Below are positions 35,867-45,415 of a stretch of 64,000 bases of DNA, piece after piece. The notes below the pieces were generated by a model. That model did not search any database and was not told the DNA's origin. It saw only the letters and a program-made list of their open reading frames with translations. This DNA is from Eubacterium sp. Lineage in GTDB: Bacteria > Bacillota > Clostridia > Lachnospirales > Lachnospiraceae. The DNA lies in assembly GCA_017619835.1 (NCBI GenBank), contig JAFZRN010000007.1, forward strand, positions 62,001-126,000, in the 5' to 3' direction. Both the position numbers and the translations under genes were made by a program. How positions within the stretch are numbered: position 1 is the first letter of the stretch; every line of letters begins with the position of its first letter.

Positions 35867-37111
35867 TTATTCAAAATCGTACAAAGTAAGAGGCGACGAG
35901 CGCTTCTGCCTGGTCAGCTCCACGAGCCCGAGCCCGGTCATGTCCACATAGGTGACCCTGACCTCGTCCTTCTTCAGGTGCATCTTCAGGTGCTCGATCA
36001 TCTGCCTTATATCCTCCGGATCCTTCAGATTGATAAAGTCAATGATGATGATGCCGGAAATGTTTCGCAGCCTGAGAATCCTCGAGATGGTCTCGGCCGC
36101 TTCCATATTTATCTTGAGAAATGTCTTCTCTGAGTTACTTCCCTTTATGGCTTTTCCCGTATTAACGTCGATAACTGTCATAGCCTCGGCACTGTCAACG
36201 ATCACCGAGCCGCCCGACTTAAGATGTATTGTGCGGGCCATGCCCTTCTCCAGAAGGGACTTAAGGTTGAAGACATTTGTGGGGTCGGTCATGTTGTCGC
36301 TGAAAAGCCTGACCGAAATCTCGTGCTCGGGATTATAGGTCCCGAGGAAGTCTGCGTCTTTAATAAGATTATTTATCTCGTCGAATATCTCTTCGATATC
36401 CGTTATAACCTCAAACTTATTGTACTTATCCTTTACTATTATTTCTTTTATCTGCTGCAGATAATCATCTTCCGCACGCATGATAAGTGTTTTGGCCGTC
36501 GAATGTCCGGCCTTTTCTATCATATCATTTAGTTTACATAATGTAGTCTCAGCTTCTTTCAGGACAGTGTCCAGAGGGACGTCCTTCGCGGAGGTGCGGA
36601 CTATCGCGCCGGCCTGTAAACTGTCAGCTCTGCCTGATGAACCTTCGCTTTCATATTCCTTAAGCACCTTCGTCACCGCAGCCTTCAGCTCTTCCCTCAC
36701 CTCGGCGTCCGTGATCTTGCTCGATATACCTACGTCGGAGCTTCGGTTGATTATCACATAATCGCCCCGCAGGGTTATGTTCGAAGTTGCTTCGCCCTTC
36801 TTGGTCTTGATGGGGTCCTTCGAAACCTGCACCAGAAGCTCATCTCCTATGCAAACCTTGTTTGTATTTCCATGTTTTAAAAATATATTCCTGCCATTAT
36901 TATCCTCCAGTGAATAATAAAGATAGTCTCCTGTTCCTGCATCAAGGAATGCTGCGTTTATATTTTTCACCACGTTAACAACCCGGGCCGTATAGACGTT
37001 CCCGATAATACTCGCATTATAAAGAGGACAGGCTCTGACGAGCCTGCCGTCCTCCAGTAAAAACGAAGTTGGTTTCGAGTTGTAATTTGTGATGAGAAAT
37101 TTAGCTTCCAT
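35867..37111 (-). CDS. rng: ribonuclease E/G family protein, short form
   Basis: Endoribonuclease of the RNase E/G family, 414 residues. It has an N-terminal S1-type domain (IGNVYTARVVNVVKNINAAFLD) and the DNase-I-like catalytic region with Asp motifs VIDVNTGK and IIIDFINLKD. The protein ends straight after GLGLVELTRQKR, where longer RNase G proteins continue into the CPxCxG zinc-link. So the zinc-link and small domain are absent. ATG 37111 follows AGGAAG. It probably acts in rRNA or mRNA processing; altered oligomerisation is an inference. Confidence 0.9.
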   Translation of the reverse strand: MEAKFLITNYNSKPTSFLLEDGRLVRACPLYNASIIGNVYTARVVNVVKNINAAFLDAGTGDYLYYSLEDNNGRNIFLKHGNTNKVCIGDELLVQVSKDPIKTKKGEATSNITLRGDYVIINRSSDVGISSKITDAEVREELKAAVTKVLKEYESEGSSGRADSLQAGAIVRTSAKDVPLDTVLKEAETTLCKLNDMIEKAGHSTAKTLIMRAEDDYLQQIKEIIVKDKYNKFEVITDIEEIFDEINNLIKDADFLGTYNPEHEISVRLFSDNMTDPTNVFNLKSLLEKGMARTIHLKSGGSVIVDSAEAMTVIDVNTGKAIKGSNSEKTFLKINMEAAETISRILRLRNISGIIIIDFINLKDPEDIRQMIEHLKMHLKKDEVRVTYVDMTGLGLVELTRQKRSSPLTLYDFE

Positions 37112-37155
37112 GATCTTCCTGCAAATGATAATTTTGCAAATGATTTCTTAAAATA

Positions 37156-38520
37156 TCAGTTCTTAAACGAATGGATAGGTGCGGGGATACGTCCCGTCCT
37201 CTCGATAAATGCCGAGCAGTCATACTTATTGACCGGCATTACCGGTGCTTCGCCGAGAAGTCCGCCGAACACTGCTCTGTCTCCGATATCTTTACCGACT
37301 ATCGGCATGATACGGACAGCCGTAGTCTTCTGATTTATCATTCCGATTGCCATCTCGTCAGCGATGATTCCGGATATAGTTGATGCCGGAGTGTCGCCGG
37401 GGATAGCGATCATATCAAGACCTACTGAACAAACGCAGGTCATAGCTTCCAGTTTTTCTATGGTAAGTGCACCCTCTTCGACGGCATTTATCATACCCTG
37501 ATCCTCGGATACCGGGATAAATGCGCCCGAAAGGCCGCCAACATACGAGGACGCCATGATACCGCCCTTCTTAACCTGATCATTCAGGAGCGCGAGCGCC
37601 GCGGTGGTGCCGGGTGCGCCTGCATATTCAAGACCCATCTCGCAAAGAATGTCTGCCACCGAATCGCCCACTGCGGGAGTCGGAGCAAGGGAAAGGTCAA
37701 CGATGCCGAACGGTACGCCGAGTCTTTCGGAAGCTTCCTTCGCAACCAGCTGGCCCACTCTCGTGATCTTAAATGCCGTCTTCTTGATGGTTTCGCAGAG
37801 AACCTCGAAGCTCTCGCCTCTGACCTGCTCGAGAGCGGTCTTTACAACGCCCGGACCGGAAACGCCGACATTTATGATACAGTCACCTTCTGTAACTCCG
37901 TGAAATGCGCCGGCCATGAAAGGGTTATCGTCCGGAGCATTGCAGAATACCACGAACTTGGCGGTGCCGAAGCTGTCTCTATCTTTGGTAAGCTCTGCTG
38001 TCTCCTTAATCTTCTGGCCGATAAGCCTGATCGCATCCATATCAAGACCGGTCTTTGTGGAACCGCAATTAACAGATGAACATACAAGCTCGGTCTCGGA
38101 AAGCGCCTTTGGGATCGACTCGATAAGAAGCTCGTCTGCGGGAGTCATGCCCTTTGAAACAAGAGCGGAATATCCGCCGAGGAAGTTTACTCCTACCTCG
38201 TGTGCTGCCTTATCAAGAGTCTTTGCTATCTCAACATAATCATCTATCGTCCTGCATACCGAACCGCCCACAAGTGCGATCGGAGTAACGGAAATTCTCT
38301 TGTTAACGATGGGAATTCCGTACATGGAGGTGATCTCCTCACCTACCTTCACAAGATTCTTAGCTTTCTCTGTTATTTTATTATATATACGGTCGCAGGT
38401 TTCCTTAACGTCGCTTCCGACACAATCAAGAAGGCTGATTCCCATCGTGATCGTCCTGACGTCGAAGTTCATGCGCTGGACCATTCCATTAGTCTCTAAG
38501 ACTTCGTCTAAAGTAATCAT
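37156..38520 (-). CDS. UPF0210 (PFL) family protein
   Basis: A 454-residue cytoplasmic protein of the conserved UPF0210/DUF711 family of unknown function. It shows [40 protein letters not shown] and [28 protein letters not shown] 38520 follows GGAG. It is paired with an ACT-domain gene 15 bases upstream, a pairing conserved in many bacteria (family knowledge), which hints at ligand control by an amino acid or similar molecule. Confidence 0.93.
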   Translation of the reverse strand: MITLDEVLETNGMVQRMNFDVRTITMGISLLDCVGSDVKETCDRIYNKITEKAKNLVKVGEEITSMYGIPIVNKRISVTPIALVGGSVCRTIDDYVEIAKTLDKAAHEVGVNFLGGYSALVSKGMTPADELLIESIPKALSETELVCSSVNCGSTKTGLDMDAIRLIGQKIKETAELTKDRDSFGTAKFVVFCNAPDDNPFMAGAFHGVTEGDCIINVGVSGPGVVKTALEQVRGESFEVLCETIKKTAFKITRVGQLVAKEASERLGVPFGIVDLSLAPTPAVGDSVADILCEMGLEYAGAPGTTAALALLNDQVKKGGIMASSYVGGLSGAFIPVSEDQGMINAVEEGALTIEKLEAMTCVCSVGLDMIAIPGDTPASTISGIIADEMAIGMINQKTTAVRIMPIVGKDIGDRAVFGGLLGEAPVMPVNKYDCSAFIERTGRIPAPIHSFKN

Positions 38521-38535
38521 TTTAATCTCCTAAAA

Positions 38536-38808
38536 CTAGATTCTGTGCATCATCTGGAAGATTTCTTCCTTCTGAGCCTTGATCTGAACACCGATCTCCT
38601 CACCGAGGCTCTTAAGCTCATCGGCCATCTCGCCATGCTGCTTCATTGATGCGGATGTATCCACGAGCATCATCATGTTAAAGTAGCCCTGCATGGTTGT
38701 CTGTGTTATATCGAGAATGTTGATGTTATTACTAGCAAGGTAGTTACATACCTTAGCGATGATACCAACGGTATCCTTACCTACGACTGTGATGATTGTT
38801 CTATCCAT
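38536..38808 (-). CDS. ACT domain protein, UPF0237 family
   Basis: A 90-residue single ACT domain (MDRTIITVVGKDTVGIIAKVC at the N-terminus, shown here in part). ACT domains bind small ligands, often amino acids. It is probably the regulatory partner of the adjacent UPF0210 protein. ATG 38808 follows GGAG. Confidence 0.93.
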   Translation of the reverse strand: MDRTIITVVGKDTVGIIAKVCNYLASNNINILDITQTTMQGYFNMMMLVDTSASMKQHGEMADELKSLGEEIGVQIKAQKEEIFQMMHRI

Positions 38809-38820
38809 TTTAGTTCTCCA

Positions 38821-39618
38821 TTATAATTCTATAATCTTACCGGGTTCGGTGCGGGACGCAACAGTGAGTCCGAAGTCACGCACATCATTTGTAAACGGAT
38901 TATCCTGCAGAATCTGCTTTACGGTTTCAAAAGCAAGGTCCGGATAATTATTCTGCTCCGAAAGATGTCCGAGCCCGATATATTTTATCTTATCATTTAA
39001 TAATTCTTTTATCAGCGAGCCGGATGCCTCATTACAAAGATGCCCTCTCGTCCCGAGGATCCTCTGCTTAAGCGGATATGGGTACGGTCCCACCTCCAGC
39101 ATCCTGATATCATGATTTGCTTCGATCAGCATTGCATCGCTCTCACTTAAGAAGTCGACCAGCATGTCATCATATACTCCGAGGTCAGTCGCAACAGAGA
39201 GCTTCCTGTCATCCTCTTCAAAGCTGTAGCAGACCGGGTCATTTGCATCATGTGATATCGAATGCGCATTTATCTTGATATCGCCGATATAAAAGCTGTC
39301 GGCATTTCTGATCGGCTTAAAGAGGTTCGGGTCATACGTCCCCAGCGACTTCATGGTGAGTATCCCGTCGATGGTCCCATAGGTCGCATAGATCGGAATG
39401 TGATATTTGCGCGCGATCACGCCGAGACTTTTGACATGATCTATATGTTCGTGAGTGATAAGTATCGCATCGATATCACGCCCGGAAATGTCACATTTCC
39501 CCAAAGCATCCTCAATCCGCTTCAGGCTGATCCCGATGTCGAGAAGGATGGACGTCTTATCGCTCCCGATGTAGTAAGAGTTGCCAGAGCTTCCGCTGGC
39601 AATCGACATAAATCGCAT
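38821..39618 (-). CDS. metallo-beta-lactamase fold hydrolase, YycJ/WalJ-like
   Basis: A 265-residue hydrolase. The metal site THEHIDHV is at about 54-61, with SISHDANDPV, ATDLG and the C-terminal LGHLSEQNN segment. In Bacillus the family member YycJ is linked to cell-wall and DNA repair phenotypes (family knowledge). The walKR genes that often accompany it are absent. The ATG follows the ilvA stop with no gap (TAAATG). Confidence 0.88.
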   Translation of the reverse strand: MRFMSIASGSSGNSYYIGSDKTSILLDIGISLKRIEDALGKCDISGRDIDAILITHEHIDHVKSLGVIARKYHIPIYATYGTIDGILTMKSLGTYDPNLFKPIRNADSFYIGDIKINAHSISHDANDPVCYSFEEDDRKLSVATDLGVYDDMLVDFLSESDAMLIEANHDIRMLEVGPYPYPLKQRILGTRGHLCNEASGSLIKELLNDKIKYIGLGHLSEQNNYPDLAFETVKQILQDNPFTNDVRDFGLTVASRTEPGKIIEL

Positions 39619-40836
39619 TTACAGCACCGCCTTATGACTCTTATCCTTTGGCCTGTAGCCCTTCTCCTCAAGCACCTTCATGATGCGGTCCTTATGCTCC
39701 GGACCGAAGGCCTCGAGCGTTATGATCAGCTCAACAGCTGCGTTACGGTTGAGCGAAACGAACTGGTTATGCTCAAGCTCGATAATGTTGCCCTGCTCAG
39801 CGGCCAGGATCTGCGAAACCTTAACGAGCTCGCCCGGTTTATCCGGAAGAAGCACTGATACAGTGAAGATACGGCTTCTTGCAACGAGGCCGTGCTGGAC
39901 AACCGACGAAAGCGTGATTATATCCATGTTGCCGCCGGAGACTATCGCAGCAACCTTCTTGCCCTCGGGCTTAAGATGCTTCAGGGCAGCCACTGTAAGA
40001 AGACCCGAATTCTCGGCGATCATCTTGTGATTCTCTATCATATCAAGGAACGTTACCACCAGCTCACTGTCCTCCACGGTGATGATGTCATCGAGATTGT
40101 CCCATATATATGGAAATATCTTCTCTCCGGGAGTCTTTACAGCAGTACCGTCCGCGATGGTATTTACACTTTCAAGAGTGGTAACCTCGCCCTTTTCCAG
40201 CGAAAGCTGCATGCAGGCTGCGCCCGCAGGCTCAACGCCGATAACCTTGATTGAAGGATTCAGCATCTTGGCAAGAGTTGCGACACCTGCCGCAAGTCCG
40301 CCACCGCCGATGGGAACAAGGATCGTATCTATAAATGGCTGCTCCTTTAAGATCTCCATTGCAACGGTACTCTGTCCCGTCGCAACATCCAGATCATCGA
40401 AAGGGTGAATGAAGGTGAAGCCATTTTCCTCTGCAAGCTTAAGCGCATACTCGCAGGATTCATCATAAACATCGCCATATAGCACCACGTCGGCGCCGTA
40501 GCTCTTGGTGCGGTTGACCTTTATAAGCGGCGTGGTGGTGGGCATGACAATCGTAGCCTTTACGCCGTAAGCCTTTGCTGCATAGGCAACGCCCTGCGCG
40601 TGGTTGCCGGCTGAAGCCGTGATGAGCCCCTTCTCCCTGTCTTCGTCAGAAAGCTGACTTATCTTATAATAAGCGCCTCTTATCTTATATGCTCCGGTAA
40701 GCTGCATATTCTCGGGCTTAAGAAAAACCTTGTTGCCGGTGATGTTACTGAAATATTCACTCTCAACAAGCCCCGTATTACGCGCCACCTTGGAAACTAT
40801 CTCATATGCTTCTTCAAACTTTTCTCTCGTTAACAT
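39619..40836 (-). CDS. ilvA: threonine ammonia-lyase with ACT domain
   Basis: Deaminates threonine to 2-oxobutanoate, the entry to isoleucine synthesis. It has 405 residues. The PLP lysine is in LTGAYKIRGA; GSGGG-type binding is at PIGGGGLAAG. A single ACT domain (about 325-405; TVSVLLPDKPGEL) replaces the two-ACT tail of the long biosynthetic form, so it is the short form of unclear feedback control. ATG 40836 follows GGAGAG; an ATG at 40860 lies in the repeat and lacks a site. ilvC and ilvN occur elsewhere in the window. Confidence 0.94.
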   Translation of the reverse strand: MLTREKFEEAYEIVSKVARNTGLVESEYFSNITGNKVFLKPENMQLTGAYKIRGAYYKISQLSDEDREKGLITASAGNHAQGVAYAAKAYGVKATIVMPTTTPLIKVNRTKSYGADVVLYGDVYDESCEYALKLAEENGFTFIHPFDDLDVATGQSTVAMEILKEQPFIDTILVPIGGGGLAAGVATLAKMLNPSIKVIGVEPAGAACMQLSLEKGEVTTLESVNTIADGTAVKTPGEKIFPYIWDNLDDIITVEDSELVVTFLDMIENHKMIAENSGLLTVAALKHLKPEGKKVAAIVSGGNMDIITLSSVVQHGLVARSRIFTVSVLLPDKPGELVKVSQILAAEQGNIIELEHNQFVSLNRNAAVELIITLEAFGPEHKDRIMKVLEEKGYRPKDKSHKAVL

Positions 40837-40847
40837 CTCATCTCTCC

Positions 40848-40899
40848 ATTTTGTGAACATTCTGTGTCCGGGGTCTGACCCCCTTCACAGTTTTTTCAC
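40848..40899 (-). repeat. dispersed palindromic repeat, copy F (type I)
   Basis: Almost the same as copy D (core GGGGTCTGACCCC). Its terminal GTGA supplies the ftsY TGA stop, and its other end lies 11 bases before the ilvA ATG, overlapping nothing but the ribosome-site approach. Confidence 0.88.
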
Positions 40900-41837
40900 A
40901 AATTCTCTGCGATTATTTCGGAATCGGTCTTCAGGTCGAAGTCTGCGAAAAGTGCGTCGATGTATTCATCGGGGTCGAACTTCTGCAGGTCGTCGATCTT
41001 CTCGCCGACGCCGATATATTTGACAGGTACATTCAGCTCTGACTGGATTGCAACGGCGATTCCGCCCTTGGCTGTTCCGTCCAGCTTGGTTAGAATGATA
41101 CCGTTAATTTCCGTTACAGTTGAAAATTGCTTCGCCTGCTCTAATGCGTTCTGGCCTGTCGATCCGTCGAGAACGATAAGTGTCTCAACATAGCACTCGG
41201 GATATTCGCGCTCGATCACTCTTCTCATCTTTGCAAGCTCGTCCATCAGGTTCTTCTTGTTGTGAAGACGTCCTGCAGTGTCGATAAGCGTTATGTTAGT
41301 ATGTCTTGCCTTAGCAGCCTTGACAGCGTCATATACAACGGCTGATGGATCGGCGCCCTCGTTCTGTGCGATGATATCAACACCCGCACGCTCAGTCCAG
41401 GTGCGAAGCTGCTCAATAGCTCCGGCTCTGAATGTATCGGCTGCCGCAACGAGTACAGACCTTCCCTGGTTCTTATACTGGGCTGCAAGCTTACCGATAG
41501 ATGTCGTCTTGCCGACGCCATTTACACCGATAATCAGCATGACTGTCTTCGCATCCTCGAAGCAATATGCATTATCAGGCACATTCATCTGGTCACGAAG
41601 TGAGTTCATTACAAGGTCCTTACACTGTGAAGCATCTTTTAAGCCAAGCTCCTCGACCTTTTCTCTTAAATCATCTATTACTTTTTCTGTAGTTTCAAAG
41701 CCCATGTCGGCTGAGATGAGTGTTTCCTCGAGCTCGTCGTAGAAATCATCATCTATCTCTGTTGCCGCACTGAAGACTCCCGCGATACTGTCGCTGGTCT
41801 TCTTAAGGCCTTCTTTTAATCTTTGAAAAAATCCCAT
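40896..41837 (-). CDS. ftsY: signal recognition particle receptor FtsY
   Basis: SRP receptor GTPase that docks ribosomes at the membrane. It has 313 residues: the NG core without the long acidic A domain. G1 is GVNGVGKTTS (104-113), followed by DTFRAGAIEQL, DTAGR and TKLDGTAKGG. ATG 41837 follows GAGGAT. Order smc-ftsY is common in Firmicutes. The stop codon is formed by a repeat. Confidence 0.97.
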   Translation of the reverse strand: MGFFQRLKEGLKKTSDSIAGVFSAATEIDDDFYDELEETLISADMGFETTEKVIDDLREKVEELGLKDASQCKDLVMNSLRDQMNVPDNAYCFEDAKTVMLIIGVNGVGKTTSIGKLAAQYKNQGRSVLVAAADTFRAGAIEQLRTWTERAGVDIIAQNEGADPSAVVYDAVKAAKARHTNITLIDTAGRLHNKKNLMDELAKMRRVIEREYPECYVETLIVLDGSTGQNALEQAKQFSTVTEINGIILTKLDGTAKGGIAVAIQSELNVPVKYIGVGEKIDDLQKFDPDEYIDALFADFDLKTDSEIIAENL

Positions 41838-41857
41838 ACTTTTATCCTCAAAATTAT

Positions 41858-44800
41858 TTAAGCATCAAGTTTATCTTCAATCAGGTTGACTGACACAAGT
41901 GTCGAGACACCTTTTTCCTGCATTGTTATACCGTACAGGCGGTTGGCGGCTTCCATAGTACCCTTTCTATGTGTGATGACAACGAACTGGGTATGTTTGG
42001 TAAGCTTGTTAAGATACTTCGCGAAACGGCCTACGTTGGAGTCATCCAGCGCAGCCTCGATCTCGTCAAGAAGACAGAATGGCGACGGCTTCAGACTCTG
42101 GATTGCGAACAGAAGGCTGATCGCGGTAAGACTCTTCTCACCACCGGAGAGCTGCATCATGTTCTGAAGCTTCTTTCCGGGCGGCTGAGCATTGATGATG
42201 ATACCTGTCTCGAGGAGGTCCTCCTCATCAACCAGGCTGAGGCTCGCCTTACCACCACCGAAGAGCTCCTTAAATACCTTGTTAAACATTTCCTGAATAT
42301 CCTTGAATTTCTCTGCGAAGGTTTCCTTCATCGCCTTATCAAGATCGGCGATGATTCCACGCAGGTTATTCTCGGCTTCAAGAATATCATCTCTTTGTTC
42401 TTTAAGGAAAATGTATCGCTCCGATACTTCCTTATATTCTTCGATCGCGCTGACATTTACATCTCCCAGAGCTTTGATCTGCTGTCTGATCTGAGACATT
42501 TCCTTCTTAAGCTCCGACGGCTTATCGTAGTCTTCAGTCTTAAGAAGCTCGGCCGAGCTGTAGGTAAGCTCGTACTCTTCCCACATGTAGTTGGAAGCCT
42601 TATCCCTGTCCTCCTCAAGCTTTTCAATCGCAAGCTTGATGGTATAGGCAGCCTTCTCAAGTCCGTTAATGTCAGCCGACAGTTTTTCTCTCTTGGAGAA
42701 GAAATCCTTATGATTCCTGTTGATGGAATCCTTTTCCTCCGTATACTGCTCGAGCTGGATAAGTGCATCATTTATCGCGCTGTCGTTATCAGCCTTCAGT
42801 GTATAGAGTGAATCCAGCTGCTTCTCAAGATTGGAAACGTTGTCCGAATTATTATCCAGACGCTCCCTGGCAGCCCTGATCTCTTCATTATATTCATCCA
42901 TCTCGGACTTAACTCTCGCGATATCGCTGTCCGCATAGGAAAGATTCTGCCTTATTCCGGCAAGCTCGAGGTTGATAGCCTTAAGCTGATCCTCTATCTC
43001 ATGCTTATAATCCCTCTTATCGGAAAGCTCGATCTCCAGCTTCGCGATAACGCCCTCTCTATCCTTGATGGAATTCTCGTGCTGTTTTCCTGTATCGAAA
43101 AGCTCCTTCTTGTTGTCATCGATCTGGGTGATCTGAACATCAAGCTCTGTGCTTTCCTTCTTAACCGATTCAAAGCTCGCCTTAATAGCCTCGAGCCTTT
43201 CGTCCACATTTTTAAGACCAATATTAACGGAGTTCTGCTCGATCTGAAGCTTCTGCAAATGATTTGTAAGGTTGATCCTTTCCTCACGAAGAGTCTCTTT
43301 CTTCATGGTGAGACTCGCATCCTCTTCACGAGCCTTACTGAGCTTCTTATTAGTCTCTCCGATCTCCTTCTGGATCTCCTCCAGCTCTCTCTTACGTCCG
43401 AGAAGATTGCTGGAATTCCTGAAGGCACCACCTGTCATGGCACCGCCCGGATTAATGAGTTCGCCTGTGGGTGTAACAAGACGAAGCGACTGGTTATATT
43501 TCTTGGCAAGCTTTATCGCATTATCGATATTGTCGACAACAATGCTTCTGCCAAGCAGGTTTTCGATGATATTTGCGTACTTCTTATCAGCCTTAACGAG
43601 CTGCGAAGCAACGCCGATGACGCCCTTTTCCTTCAGCGCATTATGATCAACATTTCCTCTCTTCACAATGCCTGTGATAGGGAGAAATGTCGCTCTTCCG
43701 AGTTTATTTGTCCTGAGGAAATTGATCATCTCTTTGGCCGTAGCCTCGTCCTCGGTAACGATATTCTGGATCGAAGCACCGAGAGCGGTCTCTATAGCGG
43801 TCTCGTACTCCTCGGGAGTCTCAATGATATCGGCGACTACGCCGATGACCTTCTTATTGGAGCCCTTCTGCTCCATGATCTTCTTAATGCTCTGGCCGTA
43901 GCCCTCATAGCGTTCGGTCAGGTTGCGGAGACTCTCATATCTGGATTTGAGACTGATAACGTTCTGGCTGTATTTCTGGATCTCATTCTTAACTGTAGTC
44001 CCTCTTTCGGATACCGTCCTGAGATCATTTTCACATTTGGAGAGCTTGACGCGGTTCTTCTCGATGGATTCTTCAATCGATTCCTTCTCGCCCTCGAGAT
44101 TCTTCTTCTCGGCAAGGATCAGGTCTTCCTCGCTCTTATCCTGAAGAAGCTTAGACTTAAGCTCTGTCTTTCTCAGCTTGATATTCTCAAGCATCGTATC
44201 GTAACGGGCGATCTTCTCTTTTAAGTTACCGCCCTCATTAATGAATTCGATGATGTCGGACTTGGCACTCTCAATCTTAGCCTCGGTATTATCCTCGTCC
44301 TCTTCTGCCTTCTGGCGCTGCTTTTCGGTATCAGCAGCTTCCTTTTCCTTAGCCTTAAGATCGGCGGCGATAGCCTTCTTATTCTCCTGGAACTCGGCCA
44401 TCTTAGCCTGGGTATCCTCGAGACGCTTGGTGATCCTGTCGATCTGGGCATTGATCTCGGCATTGATAACGCCCTCGGATGAGATTCTTTCCTTGATAAC
44501 ACGGATCTCACCGTCGGCATGCTCATTTTCAAGCTTCTTCTCGCTGATATTGTTCTTAGCGGAATCGACCTTCTCATTCAGCTCTTCAAGTGTCTGCTCG
44601 AGACGCTCATACTCGGCCTTTGTGAAATCAAACTCTTCCTTAAGTCTTTCGGTATCAGCCTCGGTGATCGCAAGCTTTTCCTTATTATCATCAAGCTTTT
44701 CTCTTATCTTATCAATCTCTATCAGGAATGAATTGATATCGAGGATCTTCTGCCTCTCCTTTAAGTCAAGATAGATCTTGGCCTTTTCGCTCTGTTCGCG

Positions 44801-45415
44801 GAGGGGCTCCACTCTTTCTTCAAGTCCCGAAAGGATGTCATTTACCCTGTTTAAAGAAACATGCTCTGCCTCCAGCTGCTTCTCGGTTATCTGCTTATTC
44901 TTCTTATATTTAACGATTCCGGCAGCTTCATCAAAGAGAGCACGTCTGTCATCCGGCTTATCCGAAAGGATCCTTTCGATCTGGCCCTGTCCGATGATGG
45001 AATAGCCCTCTTTACCGATACCGGTATCAAAGAAAAGGGATGTGATATCTTTAAGTCTGGTGACATTTCCATTGAGAAGATACTCGCTCTCGCCTGAACG
45101 GTAAACTCGTCTTGCAACTGTCACCTCGTTATAATCGATGGGAAGGCTGTGGTCGGAGTTATCCATGGTGATCGCAACATAGGCTGCGGCCTGGGGCTTT
45201 CTCATCTCTGTTCCGGAGAATATAACGTCCTCCATCTTGGAACCACGGAGCTTGGATGCGCTCTGCTCACCGAGAACCCATCTTACGGCATCGGCAACAT
45301 TACTCTTACCTGAGCCGTTGGGTCCGACAATGCCGGTGATTCCCTCTTCAAACTTAAAATCTATCTTATTGGCAAATGATTTGAAGCCATTTACCTCAAT
45401 ACTTTTTAAATACAT
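41858..45415 (-). CDS. smc: chromosome segregation protein SMC
   Basis: Condensin ATPase, 1185 residues, works with ScpA and ScpB (also in this window). Walker A is GPNGSGKSN (about 32-40). Long coiled coils flank the hinge (about 515-640; VADIIETPEEYETAIETALG). The C-terminal head has the signature QLSGGEKSLTAISLL and Walker B PFCLLDEIEAALDD. ATG overlaps the rnc stop by one base (TAATG). Normal length. Confidence 0.98.
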   Translation of the reverse strand: MYLKSIEVNGFKSFANKIDFKFEEGITGIVGPNGSGKSNVADAVRWVLGEQSASKLRGSKMEDVIFSGTEMRKPQAAAYVAITMDNSDHSLPIDYNEVTVARRVYRSGESEYLLNGNVTRLKDITSLFFDTGIGKEGYSIIGQGQIERILSDKPDDRRALFDEAAGIVKYKKNKQITEKQLEAEHVSLNRVNDILSGLEERVEPLREQSEKAKIYLDLKERQKILDINSFLIEIDKIREKLDDNKEKLAITEADTERLKEEFDFTKAEYERLEQTLEELNEKVDSAKNNISEKKLENEHADGEIRVIKERISSEGVINAEINAQIDRITKRLEDTQAKMAEFQENKKAIAADLKAKEKEAADTEKQRQKAEEDEDNTEAKIESAKSDIIEFINEGGNLKEKIARYDTMLENIKLRKTELKSKLLQDKSEEDLILAEKKNLEGEKESIEESIEKNRVKLSKCENDLRTVSERGTTVKNEIQKYSQNVISLKSRYESLRNLTERYEGYGQSIKKIMEQKGSNKKVIGVVADIIETPEEYETAIETALGASIQNIVTEDEATAKEMINFLRTNKLGRATFLPITGIVKRGNVDHNALKEKGVIGVASQLVKADKKYANIIENLLGRSIVVDNIDNAIKLAKKYNQSLRLVTPTGELINPGGAMTGGAFRNSSNLLGRKRELEEIQKEIGETNKKLSKAREEDASLTMKKETLREERINLTNHLQKLQIEQNSVNIGLKNVDERLEAIKASFESVKKESTELDVQITQIDDNKKELFDTGKQHENSIKDREGVIAKLEIELSDKRDYKHEIEDQLKAINLELAGIRQNLSYADSDIARVKSEMDEYNEEIRAARERLDNNSDNVSNLEKQLDSLYTLKADNDSAINDALIQLEQYTEEKDSINRNHKDFFSKREKLSADINGLEKAAYTIKLAIEKLEEDRDKASNYMWEEYELTYSSAELLKTEDYDKPSELKKEMSQIRQQIKALGDVNVSAIEEYKEVSERYIFLKEQRDDILEAENNLRGIIADLDKAMKETFAEKFKDIQEMFNKVFKELFGGGKASLSLVDEEDLLETGIIINAQPPGKKLQNMMQLSGGEKSLTAISLLFAIQSLKPSPFCLLDEIEAALDDSNVGRFAKYLNKLTKHTQFVVITHRKGTMEAANRLYGITMQEKGVSTLVSVNLIEDKLDA

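Noticed and set aside
21-40899. CRISPR array for the dispersed repeats
   Set aside because: The copies are kilobases apart, differ in length, are strongly palindromic and have no regular spacers or cas genes nearby.
43001-44224. A 407-codon open frame on the plus strand inside smc
   Set aside because: It is antisense to a clear SMC protein, has a repetitive Leu-rich composition expected from the reverse of coiled-coil codons, and has no ribosome site or homology.
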